Positions 7,303 to 16,446 of a stretch of DNA of 64,000 nucleotides are shown in pieces. The stretch spans positions 1-64,000 of the forward strand of contig JAXGRD010000003.1 in the NCBI GenBank assembly GCA_040766105.1, in the 5' to 3' direction. Source of the stretch: JAXGRD01 sp040766105. Lineage in GTDB: Bacteria > Bacillota > Clostridia > Peptostreptococcales > Anaerovoracaceae. The notes under the pieces were generated by a model, which did no database searches, was not told the DNA's origin, and saw only the letters and a program-made list of their open reading frames with translations. Both the position numbers and the translations under genes were made by a program. Each line of letters starts with the position of its first letter. Position 1 is the first letter of the stretch.

Positions 7303-8553
7303 TTAGCGTTCCTGTTCGATTTTTCGTTTTTGGGTCTGCTGTAACCTGTTGTTTTCTGCCTGCCTTTGCTCAGGCGTCTGTTTGAGTTTTGCAATGATGG
7401 ATTCTCTTGCTGCCTGTTTAACCGGCGCTTTGTTGACCTCTTTGATCTCTGGCGACAGTAGTGCTTTATGAATTACCGACAACATCTTTTTCGCCGCCTT
7501 TTTCATGGCATTCTGCACCATATCAAGAACTCGGCTGATAACAGCTTTTTCTGGTTTTGTGTACTTGCGCTCCGGCGCAACTACCCAATTTTGTACATCC
7601 ACAATGACTTCCAAATCTGCCTTTTGCGTTTCCGCCCGGACGGTATCGGTGACAACTTCGACGGCTTTTTTGTAGGCGACCTCCGCGACATCTTCGGTCA
7701 ATTCTTCGATGTCATCAATCTTCAACCGCAGCTCATCAAGGGTTTCTTGCCGCTGTATAATCTCCTGCCCTTGGGCGACAATCTGCTCATTTTGTTTTTG
7801 AATGATGAAGTCCTGTTTCTCCTGATGCTCGCGCCCACCGCTGACCGGCTCTCTGTCCGGGTAAATTCCGTGGCGCTCACATATTTCAAAAAGCATATCC
7901 CGGCACATGGCGTCAAAGGTCTTCTTCCGATTGTTGTTTTTGCCGGGCTTCTGATCGGGAAAGGGCAGCGGAACACCGAGGGCCTCCAATGCCTTTTCCT
8001 GTTGGGGAGCTATTTCTCCGTATTTATTCTCGCAGTCAAAGACATGACGCTCCTGAATATGCGGTGTGGCTTCATCCAGATGCAGCGCCCAATCCAAAAC
8101 ATGGACATGCTCGCCGAAGCGGTTTTGCATTTTAATAAAGAAATCATTGACCACCGTCAGCAGAGTTTCCGGGCTGACCGATTCTTCAATATTACCAAGC
8201 TGATAGATGCTTTCCTCCGGGCAGGTCTTACTGTTCAGCAGCAGATCATGGGGACTTCGGTCTCTCTCGGTGTGTCTGGTTTTAACGTTTCGTTCATGCT
8301 GCGCCATGGTGAAATTGAGATAGCGTTCCGTGTAAAACATCCTCTCAATTTCCTCAAAACTGTAATCCGTTTTGTCATCCGGGTCACGGTCAGACTGTCT
8401 TGTGATACCGCGATAGCAGTCCCAATAGATATTCTGGGCTGTGCGCTCATTGTCGATGTGCTCGCTGTTATCGACATCAAAGCGGCGGTCATTGTGCTTG
8501 GGATTAAACATGCCGTTCTTGCCGGCCCTTCCATTGTGGCGTGTGAGTTTCAA
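7303..8553 (-). CDS. Mobilization relaxase (MobV/Pre-like)
   Basis: A 416-residue protein starting at TTG (8553) after GGAGGGAAAACGCTA, giving LKLTRHNGRAGKNGMFNPKHNDR, the conserved opening of a large clostridial Mob family. The metal/DNA motif HLDEATPHIQERHVF (about residue 165) corresponds to the HxDExxPHxH motif of MobV/Pre relaxases, with Gln in place of one His. The C-terminal half is rich in coiled-coil (KQDFIIQKQNEQIVAQGQE and similar) and basic. It would nick the IME at oriT and pilot the strand through a helper secretion channel. The oriT-like hairpin is 88 bp upstream. Confidence 0.82.
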   Translation of the reverse strand: MKLTRHNGRAGKNGMFNPKHNDRRFDVDNSEHIDNERTAQNIYWDCYRGITRQSDRDPDDKTDYSFEEIERMFYTERYLNFTMAQHERNVKTRHTERDRSPHDLLLNSKTCPEESIYQLGNIEESVSPETLLTVVNDFFIKMQNRFGEHVHVLDWALHLDEATPHIQERHVFDCENKYGEIAPQQEKALEALGVPLPFPDQKPGKNNNRKKTFDAMCRDMLFEICERHGIYPDREPVSGGREHQEKQDFIIQKQNEQIVAQGQEIIQRQETLDELRLKIDDIEELTEDVAEVAYKKAVEVVTDTVRAETQKADLEVIVDVQNWVVAPERKYTKPEKAVISRVLDMVQNAMKKAAKKMLSVIHKALLSPEIKEVNKAPVKQAARESIIAKLKQTPEQRQAENNRLQQTQKRKIEQER

Positions 8554-8640
8554 TAGCGTTTTCCCTCCTTCCTGAGAAATAAGCTGATGAAAAAGACCGA
8601 ACAAGCCGAAACCCCTGTCACATAAATGCGGCAGGTAATA

Positions 8641-8676
8641 CCCAATACGAAGTGACGCGCACATCACTTCATTGGG
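8641..8676. other. oriT-like inverted repeat upstream of the relaxase
   Basis: CCCAAT-AC-GAAGTGA and TCACTTC-ATTGGG form a 13-bp stem with a 2-nt bulge around the loop CGCGCACA. The stretch 8554-8885 holds no clear gene and lies directly upstream of the relaxase, where oriT is found in Mob/Pre elements. The GC-rich loop beside the stem is a likely recognition/nick region. The exact nick site cannot be read from sequence alone. Confidence 0.5.
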
Positions 8677-8885
8677 CAATGGCTTGCAGCCCTTGACCTG
8701 CGCGGGATTTGCCATCCCTGCACCCTGCACAGGAGCTACGCCCCTGTACCCGCCCGAACAAGCTACACTCCGACATTTGCGAATGTCTGCATGGAACTTG
8801 TCCGGCTTTTTCGCCTACTCTGCGGAGTGTCCGAAAAAGAAAGCCGATGCCCAAACTGCTTTTCTCGAAGCTGTCTGTTCATCGA

Positions 8886-9338
8886 CTACGGAGGACGGGA
8901 GCAGAGACGAGGGAAGCGCCCAACCGGGTAAGTATAAGCGCCGGACTTCCGAATGTCGTTCCTACCCAGGAGTTTCACCTCGGCGTTTCGCTCCGATGGC
9001 ACGCTCACGCTTTCGCGGTCACGGCGATGCTTGTCAGGAGCATATCCCATTCGGCTCGGCTGTGAAGTTGTCAAGGAACAAGTGGTGAACAAGCCGTTCA
9101 ACCCTCTATTGCGAAAACAAATCTTGTTTTGCAACCGGGCTTCCGAAAATCTTTCGTGGAGTGCCGAAAATGAAAAAGCCCTACACCTCTCTATTGCTGA
9201 AAAGTTTTGCGGTTTGCAACCGAGCTTGATAATTTTTCTTTTGCCAGGGGCGGAGAGCGAAGAACAATCACACCTCTTTATTGCTAAATAATTTTTCGAT
9301 TTATGCGTGGCGTGATAAAATTTTCCTGTTGCGTACAT
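8886..9338 (-). CDS. Hypothetical protein with tandem Cys/Arg-rich repeats (doubtful coding)
   Basis: An open frame of 150 codons with an excellent start context (AAGGAGGTCGAAGT before ATG at 9338). The protein begins MYATGKFYHATHKSKNYLAIKRC and then repeats a unit of about 28 residues (xAI-K/E-RC...SxSA...). The second half has unusual composition and no recognisable domain. The region lies between the methyltransferase and the relaxase and may instead be conserved noncoding transfer DNA that happens to be open. I do not recognise a function. Confidence 0.35.
   Translation of the reverse strand: MYATGKFYHATHKSKNYLAIKRCDCSSLSAPGKRKIIKLGCKPQNFSAIERCRAFSFSALHERFSEARLQNKICFRNRGLNGLFTTCSLTTSQPSRMGYAPDKHRRDRESVSVPSERNAEVKLLGRNDIRKSGAYTYPVGRFPRLCSRPP
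9098..9298. repeat. Degenerate tandem repeat, about 82-bp unit, 2.5 copies
   Basis: Units starting CCTCTATTGC (about 9101), CCTCTCTATTGC (about 9183) and CCTCTTTATTGC (about 9267) continue with related TTTTGCAACCG-G/A-GCTT segments. Copies differ by substitutions and small indels. The repeats lie inside the doubtful reading frame 8886-9338. Confidence 0.55.
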
Positions 9339-9376
9339 ACTTCGACCTCCTTGACTTCTGATTTTGGGCATAAGAA

Positions 9377-9407
9377 AGCCCGATTACTTTTTTACGGTAA
9401 TCGGGCT
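9377..9407 (-). terminator. Hairpin downstream of the methyltransferase gene
   Basis: An 11-bp perfect stem AGCCCGATTAC/GTAATCGGGCT with a 9-nt loop lies 31 bp after the methyltransferase stop. On the minus strand it is followed only by TTTCTTA, so termination may be partial. Confidence 0.55.
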
Positions 9408-9437
9408 ATCTCTATTCTGATTGCATGGCGCGTAGCT

Positions 9438-12400
9438 TTATGAAAGAATCCGTGATATTTCACTTTCGGATAAGTCGAATGCTTTGAAGAAAATGGCATC
9501 GATTCTTCGCTCGTTTTCAGAAGCCCCTTGTTCGTTGCTTTCTTGTTCCAAAATAGCGTCAACGCATTGGAGCAATTCTTGTCGTTGTTCTTCGCAAAGG
9601 CATGGCCACGGTAGCATATTGATCATATCCTTTGTAAAGTTAATGCCTCCATTATAGCTTGAGGATGAATATCTTTGCTTAATGTAGAAAATCGATACCT
9701 TGGAATTAATGAATGCAGCCACAATTTTCAGATTGATTATATCATCTATTGCGATCATCATTGTGGATTTTCCAGGAACAGTATCGCCGACTAAATCTAA
9801 AGCCGCATCTAAAAGCGTTAATCCCTTGATAATCATTTTCCGCTTTGGAGGTTTTGTGCCATATGAATTTGGAAATGTGGAATGAAATGCTGTCTTGTCA
9901 ACTACAGGGAACTGGTATTTGTCCTTCAAATATCGCATAGGGGAAATGCCCCATCTGTCACGGTATCGTCCAATGGTTCCAGTATTTATTACCCTATATT
10001 GTTTTGAGGGAACAAAATCAGCATCCGATTCCAATGAATATAAAATGTCTTTCAGAATATAACAATCCGACGTTGCACACGCATTCTCGCAAGTACAGTG
10101 GTTTCCAAGAACATCTCCGACACCATTCATTTTTTCTACGATGTCAATACTATCAGAAAAAATAATATCTAATGCGTAGGGGGAAACTAATGTGCTTTTT
10201 TTAACTGTGCGAATAAAGTTGGCTGTGTCTTTCGGGGGCTTCATTTCGTAAACCAATATTTCCGCAGATTCGTATTTGCAGAACATAGTAATAATTGAGT
10301 CTACAAGGGCTGTCTTAAAAACATCTCTCCCTGCAACAAGTATTTGATGGATATATGGTAATTGCGCGATACGCAATTCGTTCCCAAATGGTTTTGAAAT
10401 CCATTTGTCTGGTGTGATATAGATTTGGTTGCCACCTGTTGCAAGTAAACGGAATCCTTTTTCAAAAAAAGCAATATATATGTCCCAATTACCTTTTGTA
10501 AACTGATAATGAGTAGATATATATTCTCTTTCTTCTGTTAATCCGTTATTAACCATGTTTTCAGAATCCAAATATGGTGGATTCCCAATAACAATATCAA
10601 ATCCACCTTTTTCTCTAAATACGCGCGCACAATCAAGCTGCCAGAGAACATACGGCTTTGATGCCATCTTCTTTGTTTCTTCATACGCATCCAGAGTTTC
10701 CTTTGATGCATTTTCCAACTGGCCCATGATAATCACATCACGCAGACCGGCAATCCGCTCTTTGAGTTCTTCTTTCTTTTCCGTATTGTCGCACTTGAAA
10801 AGCTCGTCCTGCGCATCCATCAGAGCGCCAAGAGTAGCCTCATACAATCCTTGGTTTGCTTGAATCTGATACACTTCATTTCCGAGAAGAACACTGTCAT
10901 TGATGAGCCGGATTCCGGCAAACTCATCAACCAAGCTGTTACCGCAAAGAATATTGCACTCAAGGTTCGGCAACGGCAGAGGATTCCTATGACCGTCAAG
11001 CGGAGTCTGTGCATCCGGCGTAATCTCGTCATCAATAACAAGTGACAGCCAAAGGCGAAGCTGGGCAATATCGACGGCAGACGGCTCAATGTCGGCGGCA
11101 AAGATACAGTTCTTTACCGTCTCATATTTCAGCCGATACGCCGACCTGTCCGTGTGCATCTCTCTTGAAACAAAGGCTTGCTGTGATGACTTTACCTGAG
11201 ATTTTTTCTCGACAAGAAGATACTCTGTGATATTCTGTCTCGCCCTGACAATCTCGTTCAGAATGCCAAGAGGAAAAGCGCCGGAACCGACAGCCGGGTC
11301 AGCAACTCGGACGGAGGCAAGCGCCGCGTCCAGTTCATAGAGCCTGTTTACGGAAACGCTGCCATCTGCTTCAACTTTGAAAAGAGATTCGGCAATATAC
11401 ATCTCGCTGCTGCCTTGCCGTTTATCTTTGCTGGTGTCTTCATCTTTCATGAAATCGCCGTACAGGATGAAGTCTCGGATGTCAGCATCGGGAAGATTCA
11501 TCGTCCTTGCCAGATAGTTTATAAGGCTTTCCTGACACATATAATGGACGATTTCACGGGGCGTATAGAACGCGCCCTTCGATTTTCTGTCGTTCACTTC
11601 GAGCAGGTTTTCAAAGACCTTACCGAGCATTTCAGGGTCAATGGCAACCTCACGCTCCATTGGCTCATCTTCGCTCATCGTGAAGTTGTAGCGGTCAAAA
11701 ATATCGAGAATGCCGTTGCCTGTACGACTGTTGCCATTGGTCTGTTCCGAGAAAAGTGAGTTCGGCAAATTGAAGCTATTGTGTTTCCACTCATAGCCGT
11801 CAATAGGCTCAAACAATCCGCCGGACAGGAAGGGAATACGGCAATGGAGCGCAGCACAATAGCCCTGTTCACCGCGATTAACATTAAGAGCGTCATAGAA
11901 CAGCGGCTCAAGATAATCCTCATAGAAGTTCGCGCCCCGGTGTTCAGATACTTCATAAAGTCTGCGCATGAAGTTGTGCGGGCCTGTTCCCCAAGGCTCG
12001 CCCTTCACGCAGGAGGCAAGGACAGCTTCATCGGCATCGTCAAGGGAGTCAAGTCCAGCGCCGGAAACACCGTACATCCCATCTCCGATTGAACGATAGA
12101 CAATGGGGATAAGTTCGCGTGACTTTGCACCGCGAGCATAAAACGCATTTTTGTATTCCTTTTCATTGAGTTTTTTCGGCCATGCGCTGACGCCGAGCCA
12201 GCCTTTTTTCTGCAAGAAGTACAGGAAGACAATTTGCCCCATGAGCTTCTTCGCAAACTGAGCAGAGGTGAAGTTGTGCTGTTCAGCCTCAATTACAAAG
12301 TCCTCACAGCTCTCCAAATGCTCCCGTATCTGATGGTACTTTTCACAGTAAAGCTGGAAGAACTCATCTGTGACCTTTTCGACGCTGAACGCATCCTCAA

Positions 12401-12935
12401 TCTCGTCCATTGTCGGATGGTAGCTGTGGTTATCAATGAAAATACGAAGCCTGTCAATCGCAGTATGGCAAGGCTCGCCCTCACCGACAAGATAGGAATA
12501 CCGCTTTGCCGGCGTGAGTGATTCGGCAGCTTTAAGCCGACCGTTCTCGATTTTCATTTCATAGTCGAGACGGACAAACGACAGTCTCCACTTTGGATCG
12601 CCCTCGGTATAAAAGGCGATAAAGGCGGCATCACATCCGGCGTTCTCTATCAGCTTTTTGGCATAGCTTCTCTGCTTGCTACGGGAGCTTTCAACGTAGG
12701 TCTGCGCTTTGAGCCGCACAGCAACGATTATCAGTTTTTTGCCGTCCGGGGTGGAGTAGTTGCCGATATGCGTTGAGCCTTCAATGTGAGATGAGAAGTT
12801 GGAAAACTCTTTGTTGAGTCTGTCAGGATTGACCATTTGAACGCTGTCAAAGAGTTCGTTGACAAGCTCAAGATAGTTCTGATTGCTGTACGGAGAGGTT
12901 AGGATGCTCTCTATTCTTTGAGTAGTAACGCTCAT
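9438..12935 (-). CDS. Eco57I-class N6-adenine DNA methyltransferase / specificity protein
   Basis: A 1165-residue protein. The SAM motif I ADPAVGSGAF is at 545-554, FYTPREIVHYM lies before it near 456, and the catalytic NPPY is at 785, all typical of gamma-class N6-adenine methyltransferases of the Eco57I/BREX PglX/type ISP group. The region after NPPY, about 380 residues, should hold target recognition (MINMLPWPCL near the end). The N-terminal 250 residues contain KKLIIVAVRLK and FIAFYTEGDPKWRLSFVRLDY, resembling the N-terminal part of type IIG enzymes; nuclease activity there is uncertain. The start ATG follows GGAGG and lies 3 nt after the helicase stop, implying tight coupling. Probable role: host-sequence modification and recognition in a restriction system. 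Confidence 0.88.
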   Translation of the reverse strand: MSVTTQRIESILTSPYSNQNYLELVNELFDSVQMVNPDRLNKEFSNFSSHIEGSTHIGNYSTPDGKKLIIVAVRLKAQTYVESSRSKQRSYAKKLIENAGCDAAFIAFYTEGDPKWRLSFVRLDYEMKIENGRLKAAESLTPAKRYSYLVGEGEPCHTAIDRLRIFIDNHSYHPTMDEIEDAFSVEKVTDEFFQLYCEKYHQIREHLESCEDFVIEAEQHNFTSAQFAKKLMGQIVFLYFLQKKGWLGVSAWPKKLNEKEYKNAFYARGAKSRELIPIVYRSIGDGMYGVSGAGLDSLDDADEAVLASCVKGEPWGTGPHNFMRRLYEVSEHRGANFYEDYLEPLFYDALNVNRGEQGYCAALHCRIPFLSGGLFEPIDGYEWKHNSFNLPNSLFSEQTNGNSRTGNGILDIFDRYNFTMSEDEPMEREVAIDPEMLGKVFENLLEVNDRKSKGAFYTPREIVHYMCQESLINYLARTMNLPDADIRDFILYGDFMKDEDTSKDKRQGSSEMYIAESLFKVEADGSVSVNRLYELDAALASVRVADPAVGSGAFPLGILNEIVRARQNITEYLLVEKKSQVKSSQQAFVSREMHTDRSAYRLKYETVKNCIFAADIEPSAVDIAQLRLWLSLVIDDEITPDAQTPLDGHRNPLPLPNLECNILCGNSLVDEFAGIRLINDSVLLGNEVYQIQANQGLYEATLGALMDAQDELFKCDNTEKKEELKERIAGLRDVIIMGQLENASKETLDAYEETKKMASKPYVLWQLDCARVFREKGGFDIVIGNPPYLDSENMVNNGLTEEREYISTHYQFTKGNWDIYIAFFEKGFRLLATGGNQIYITPDKWISKPFGNELRIAQLPYIHQILVAGRDVFKTALVDSIITMFCKYESAEILVYEMKPPKDTANFIRTVKKSTLVSPYALDIIFSDSIDIVEKMNGVGDVLGNHCTCENACATSDCYILKDILYSLESDADFVPSKQYRVINTGTIGRYRDRWGISPMRYLKDKYQFPVVDKTAFHSTFPNSYGTKPPKRKMIIKGLTLLDAALDLVGDTVPGKSTMMIAIDDIINLKIVAAFINSKVSIFYIKQRYSSSSYNGGINFTKDMINMLPWPCLCEEQRQELLQCVDAILEQESNEQGASENERRIDAIFFKAFDLSESEISRILS

Positions 12936-12938
12936 CGG

Positions 12939-15900
12939 TTATTCCTCCTTCAAGAAGCAAGACAAAATGACTTGCTTGTCACCGTCAACCCTCGCTGTCG
13001 ATTTTTTCTTTTCCGCAAAGTAGATCGGCGGCACAAGATTAAGAATGGCATAATACAGTTCAACGACATCTGCCGGGGCATTGTTCATCTTCTTCACGAC
13101 ATCCTTGGAAACCTTGGCGGGAATATCGCCGTTTTCCCAAAGGGAAATCATCTTGGCAACCTTTTCCTCCTGGTCTTCCGTGAGCTGCGGCGCAGACTTC
13201 AAAGCCTTGAGCGTTCTGATGACTTTTGCGTCGTTTCCGGCAATCATAACCTTTTCGGTAGTGACTTCTTCCTCATAAACAAGGTAATCATCGAATGCGG
13301 TGCTGTTGGCGTCATAGTGCTCGTAGTAATCCTTGCTGACACTGATGCGCTTTTCGTCCTGACCGCACTCTATGTACTTGATTGCCTCCATAAAGCTCAT
13401 CTGCTTGGTATCATCGGCAGTACAGAAGAATGTGCGGAGGGCGCCTTTTCGGATGAAGGTGATGGTTGCTGTCCCGGTAATAAGTGTGCTGTGGCGTCCC
13501 GCCTTTGTCTTCTTCGGCAGCTTTTTGATAGCTTCAAACAGCTTGGGGTCATTGTCGCGTACTTGCCTGATAACTCCGAGATAGGCAAGCTCCGGGTTGG
13601 TGCTTTCCTCGGTTTCCTCCAGATTTTGCGTCAAGTCGGAGAACAGCTTTTGAGAGGACACCTGTTCTTCATCAGACAGGTATTTGAAGTCCTCGCCGAG
13701 CGTGTCGTGGAAGGCTTGGAGCTTTTCCAAAATACGCTCTTTCAAGGGCATCTGCGCGCTGCTCTGTGCTGTCGGGAAAAAGTTGAAAACGAATATTTCA
13801 TCGTAGGTCGTTCCGACACGGTTGATACGGCCTACGCGCTGCATGATGCGTGTGGGATTCCACGGAAGGTCATAGTTTACAAGGACATTTGCTCTGTGCA
13901 GGTTTACGCCCTCGGCGAGAACATCAGTCGTAATAAGAAGGTCATACTTGTCATTTTCTTTGTCGGCAAACCTGGGATTGAAGCTGTCCTCAATCTCAAT
14001 CTTCAAAGCCGCGCTGCTTTGACCGCTGAAATGAACGATTCTATTACCATAGATCTCTGCAAGCTCATCAAAGAGATAATCGGCTGTTTCCTTGGACTCT
14101 GTAAATACAATGATTTTTTTGCCTTTGAGCCGACTATCTTCGGTCAGCTCAGTTTTGAACTGCAAGAGCTTCGGGTCAGTGTCAATATCCGCCCACATAG
14201 ATTGCAAATAGCGGAGTTGATTCAAGTCATATTTCAAATCCTTCAGCAATGCTGGGCTGAACTCATCGGATTTGAACTGCATAACCTCTCCTTCTTCGAT
14301 AAGGTGCAACAGCTTTTTGGTGTCCCCATTATCCAAGAGGTCATATACATTTACATCTTTGCTAATGAGTACGGTGCCGGACTCATACATAGCAATGAAG
14401 CGTTCATAGGATTCAATGAAGCGGGAAAGCGTCTGCCTGAAAGCGTAGAAGCTGCTCTCAAGGCGCTTAACCAAGATACCTTTCATGAAACCGCCCATAT
14501 TGCGCTGTGCAGCCATCATCTGAGCATATTTCTTCTTGTCCAACAAATAGAGTAACGGAGTATATCTGGCGTATTTGAAGCGGCGAATATTGCGAATCGT
14601 CTCGTTGAAAGTCTCATCCGTCTTCTCGTCAAACTCATAGGTAATAGGTATTGGGCTGCCGAGCTTGGGGAAGGATAAGCCTTGCTTCTCCATATCATCC
14701 GCGTAATACTGGACAATCTCAGACCGCGTTCTGCGAATCATCACTTCGCGCAAAAGCTTATCACGAATGACCTCCGAGTTTTTACGGAGTTGAGCCATAT
14801 AGTCGGGAGTGCCTTTTGTGAACTTGTGCAGATCAGAGTTAAGGCCACGGAAGAATCCTTCCAGATTTTTTATCCCGTTGATTGTGCCGCCCTGTTTCGG
14901 CTGAAACAGATAGATTTGGTTTTCAATGTCACTTGTATAGTTGTTTATAGGAGTGGCCGAAATGAGTACGACCTTTTTCCCCCAGCATATCTCATGAAGC
15001 TTCGTAAAGCTGTCTGTTCCGCTGTTGCGGAATCTGTGAGCCTCGTCTATAAAAACATAGCTGAACTTATCCGTACCGCGCTCAATCACGCTGTCGAGTT
15101 TTCCGAGAGATATGACATCGAAGCGAGACACGTCAAACTCTTGAAGGACGCCCTTCCAGTAGTCGACCAATACAGGCGGACATATAAACAGCTTATAGGT
15201 AGCTCGGTTTAACGTGTTGGCAAGCATCGCACAGATGTAGGTTTTGCCAAGACCAACAACGTCAGATATGAAGACACCGTTGTATGCTTCGAGTTTCTGC
15301 CGGGCTTGCGTTACAGCATCTATCTGATATTGAAGCCGCATATATCCATCCGGTAACAGTGTTTCAAAGGTCTCTTTATCGGCATTGATTTCTTCACGGA
15401 AGAACTCATAGAGCGTCTTTAAGTAGATCTGATAGGGGGTAATATCGTTGCGAAGCCAAGTCTTATTCTCAACCGAGTCAATGTAGGTGTCCATAACATC
15501 TACACCCTTTGCCCAGAGCTGCTCAAATCTATCCAACGCAAAGTGGACATCCGGCGAATCTTTCAGCTCAACGTTAAACTCCAAATTATTGATAAGCCCG
15601 GATTCCGAAAAATTGCTTGAGCCTGTGATAACCGTTCCAAATGTGTCAGGTATCTTTTTCGGGTCTTTTCGCATGATATAAACCTTGGCGTGGATGGGAG
15701 CCTCAGTGTACATCCGCAATTCGAGCTTGCCGCTTTTGAGCCAGTCGATGAAAACTCTGACGCCATTTTCAATTTCTTCGGAAGGTGTTGCAGCGTCAAA
15801 TTCGCCCTCGACCATATCGGACAGGACGGTTTTTCCTTCATTGGCGGAGATGGTTTGGTACTTCATCTCATCTTTGTAGCGGTCAATTATTTTGACAGTG

Positions 15901-16103
15901 AAGCGGTCAACATTCAAGCCGACCAGGACACGAATCTTATCAACTGTTTCCAAGGATGGATACATACGAAAGAATCCGCTTGTGCGGAAATAGCCAACGA
16001 GTATATCAAAGAACTGCGTACTGCTCTTTAGTATCGTTGCAAATCTGCTGTATAGATCGCGCTCCGGCTCGTTTGTAAAAAAACGAAGGTCATTGTTCGG
16101 CAT
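12939..16103 (-). CDS. PLD-nuclease/SNF2-type helicase fusion (defence-like)
   Basis: A 1054-residue protein. The N-terminal phospholipase-D domain carries HAKVYIMRKD at His138 and a following GSSNFSESG, a single HKD motif as in PLD nucleases. A superfamily-2 motor follows: VVGLGKTY (Walker A, about 285), FIDEAHRF (about 353), LISATPINN (motif III), and the C-terminal helicase block FTESKETADYL to NPTRIMQRVGRINRVG (about 750). The remaining 280 residues are unassigned. The start is set at MPNNDLRFF (16103), 11 nt after AGGAGG and overlapping the XRE gene; MTVMP at 16112 is too close to the Shine-Dalgarno. Together with the downstream methyltransferase it likely forms an ATP-dependent restriction complex that translocates and cuts unmodified DNA. 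Confidence 0.88.
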   Translation of the reverse strand: MPNNDLRFFTNEPERDLYSRFATILKSSTQFFDILVGYFRTSGFFRMYPSLETVDKIRVLVGLNVDRFTVKIIDRYKDEMKYQTISANEGKTVLSDMVEGEFDAATPSEEIENGVRVFIDWLKSGKLELRMYTEAPIHAKVYIMRKDPKKIPDTFGTVITGSSNFSESGLINNLEFNVELKDSPDVHFALDRFEQLWAKGVDVMDTYIDSVENKTWLRNDITPYQIYLKTLYEFFREEINADKETFETLLPDGYMRLQYQIDAVTQARQKLEAYNGVFISDVVGLGKTYICAMLANTLNRATYKLFICPPVLVDYWKGVLQEFDVSRFDVISLGKLDSVIERGTDKFSYVFIDEAHRFRNSGTDSFTKLHEICWGKKVVLISATPINNYTSDIENQIYLFQPKQGGTINGIKNLEGFFRGLNSDLHKFTKGTPDYMAQLRKNSEVIRDKLLREVMIRRTRSEIVQYYADDMEKQGLSFPKLGSPIPITYEFDEKTDETFNETIRNIRRFKYARYTPLLYLLDKKKYAQMMAAQRNMGGFMKGILVKRLESSFYAFRQTLSRFIESYERFIAMYESGTVLISKDVNVYDLLDNGDTKKLLHLIEEGEVMQFKSDEFSPALLKDLKYDLNQLRYLQSMWADIDTDPKLLQFKTELTEDSRLKGKKIIVFTESKETADYLFDELAEIYGNRIVHFSGQSSAALKIEIEDSFNPRFADKENDKYDLLITTDVLAEGVNLHRANVLVNYDLPWNPTRIMQRVGRINRVGTTYDEIFVFNFFPTAQSSAQMPLKERILEKLQAFHDTLGEDFKYLSDEEQVSSQKLFSDLTQNLEETEESTNPELAYLGVIRQVRDNDPKLFEAIKKLPKKTKAGRHSTLITGTATITFIRKGALRTFFCTADDTKQMSFMEAIKYIECGQDEKRISVSKDYYEHYDANSTAFDDYLVYEEEVTTEKVMIAGNDAKVIRTLKALKSAPQLTEDQEEKVAKMISLWENGDIPAKVSKDVVKKMNNAPADVVELYYAILNLVPPIYFAEKKKSTARVDGDKQVILSCFLKEE

Positions 16104-16320
16104 GACTGTCATCGCCTCCTTCTTTGATAAATTCCAATATATCGTCCACGCTGCAATCGAGAACATCGCAAATCTTCCCGATGCTCTCCATTGACACCGG
16201 CTCCTCGCGGCCTAAACGTGCAAGAACATTGGAACTGATATTTGCTTCGTGCATCAGGTCTGTACGTCTCATTTTTTTGTCAATCAACAGTTTCCACAGC
16301 TTGTCGTAGCAAATTTTCAT
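16090..16320 (-). CDS. XRE/Cro-type regulator of the defence operon
   Basis: A 76-residue single-domain helix-turn-helix protein of the Cro/CI type: MRRTDLMHEANISSNVLARL forms the helix-turn-helix and VSMESIGKICDVLDCSVDDILEF the closing helices. It has a strong ribosome binding site (GGAGGTGCCGC before ATG) and is first in the operon, overlapping the helicase start by 14 bp. Such small regulators commonly act as control proteins of restriction-modification operons, delaying restriction or autoregulating the promoter in 16321-16446. That role is inference from position. Confidence 0.85.
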   Translation of the reverse strand: MKICYDKLWKLLIDKKMRRTDLMHEANISSNVLARLGREEPVSMESIGKICDVLDCSVDDILEFIKEGGDDSHAEQ

Positions 16321-16446
16321 GCGGCACCTCCACGATATGCGGTTGAATACACAACTTCAAGGCATATGATACCATGTTTCTCGCCGCAATTCAAACTGAT
16401 ATTGTAAATTCGGGAATAAATATCACGAAAAAGTATGCCCATCTCA

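Noticed and set aside
9098..9298. CRISPR-like array
   Set aside because: Repeats are contiguous and degenerate, without unique spacers of constant length, and no cas genes are present.
12918..14555. 545-codon plus-strand frame
   Set aside because: Antisense to the helicase gene; no domain, and start context is poor.
9438..16166. A complete DISARM or BREX system
   Set aside because: No DUF1998 (drmB) or separate PLD gene, and no brxA, brxB, brxC or pglZ. Only the helicase and methyltransferase domains are shared.
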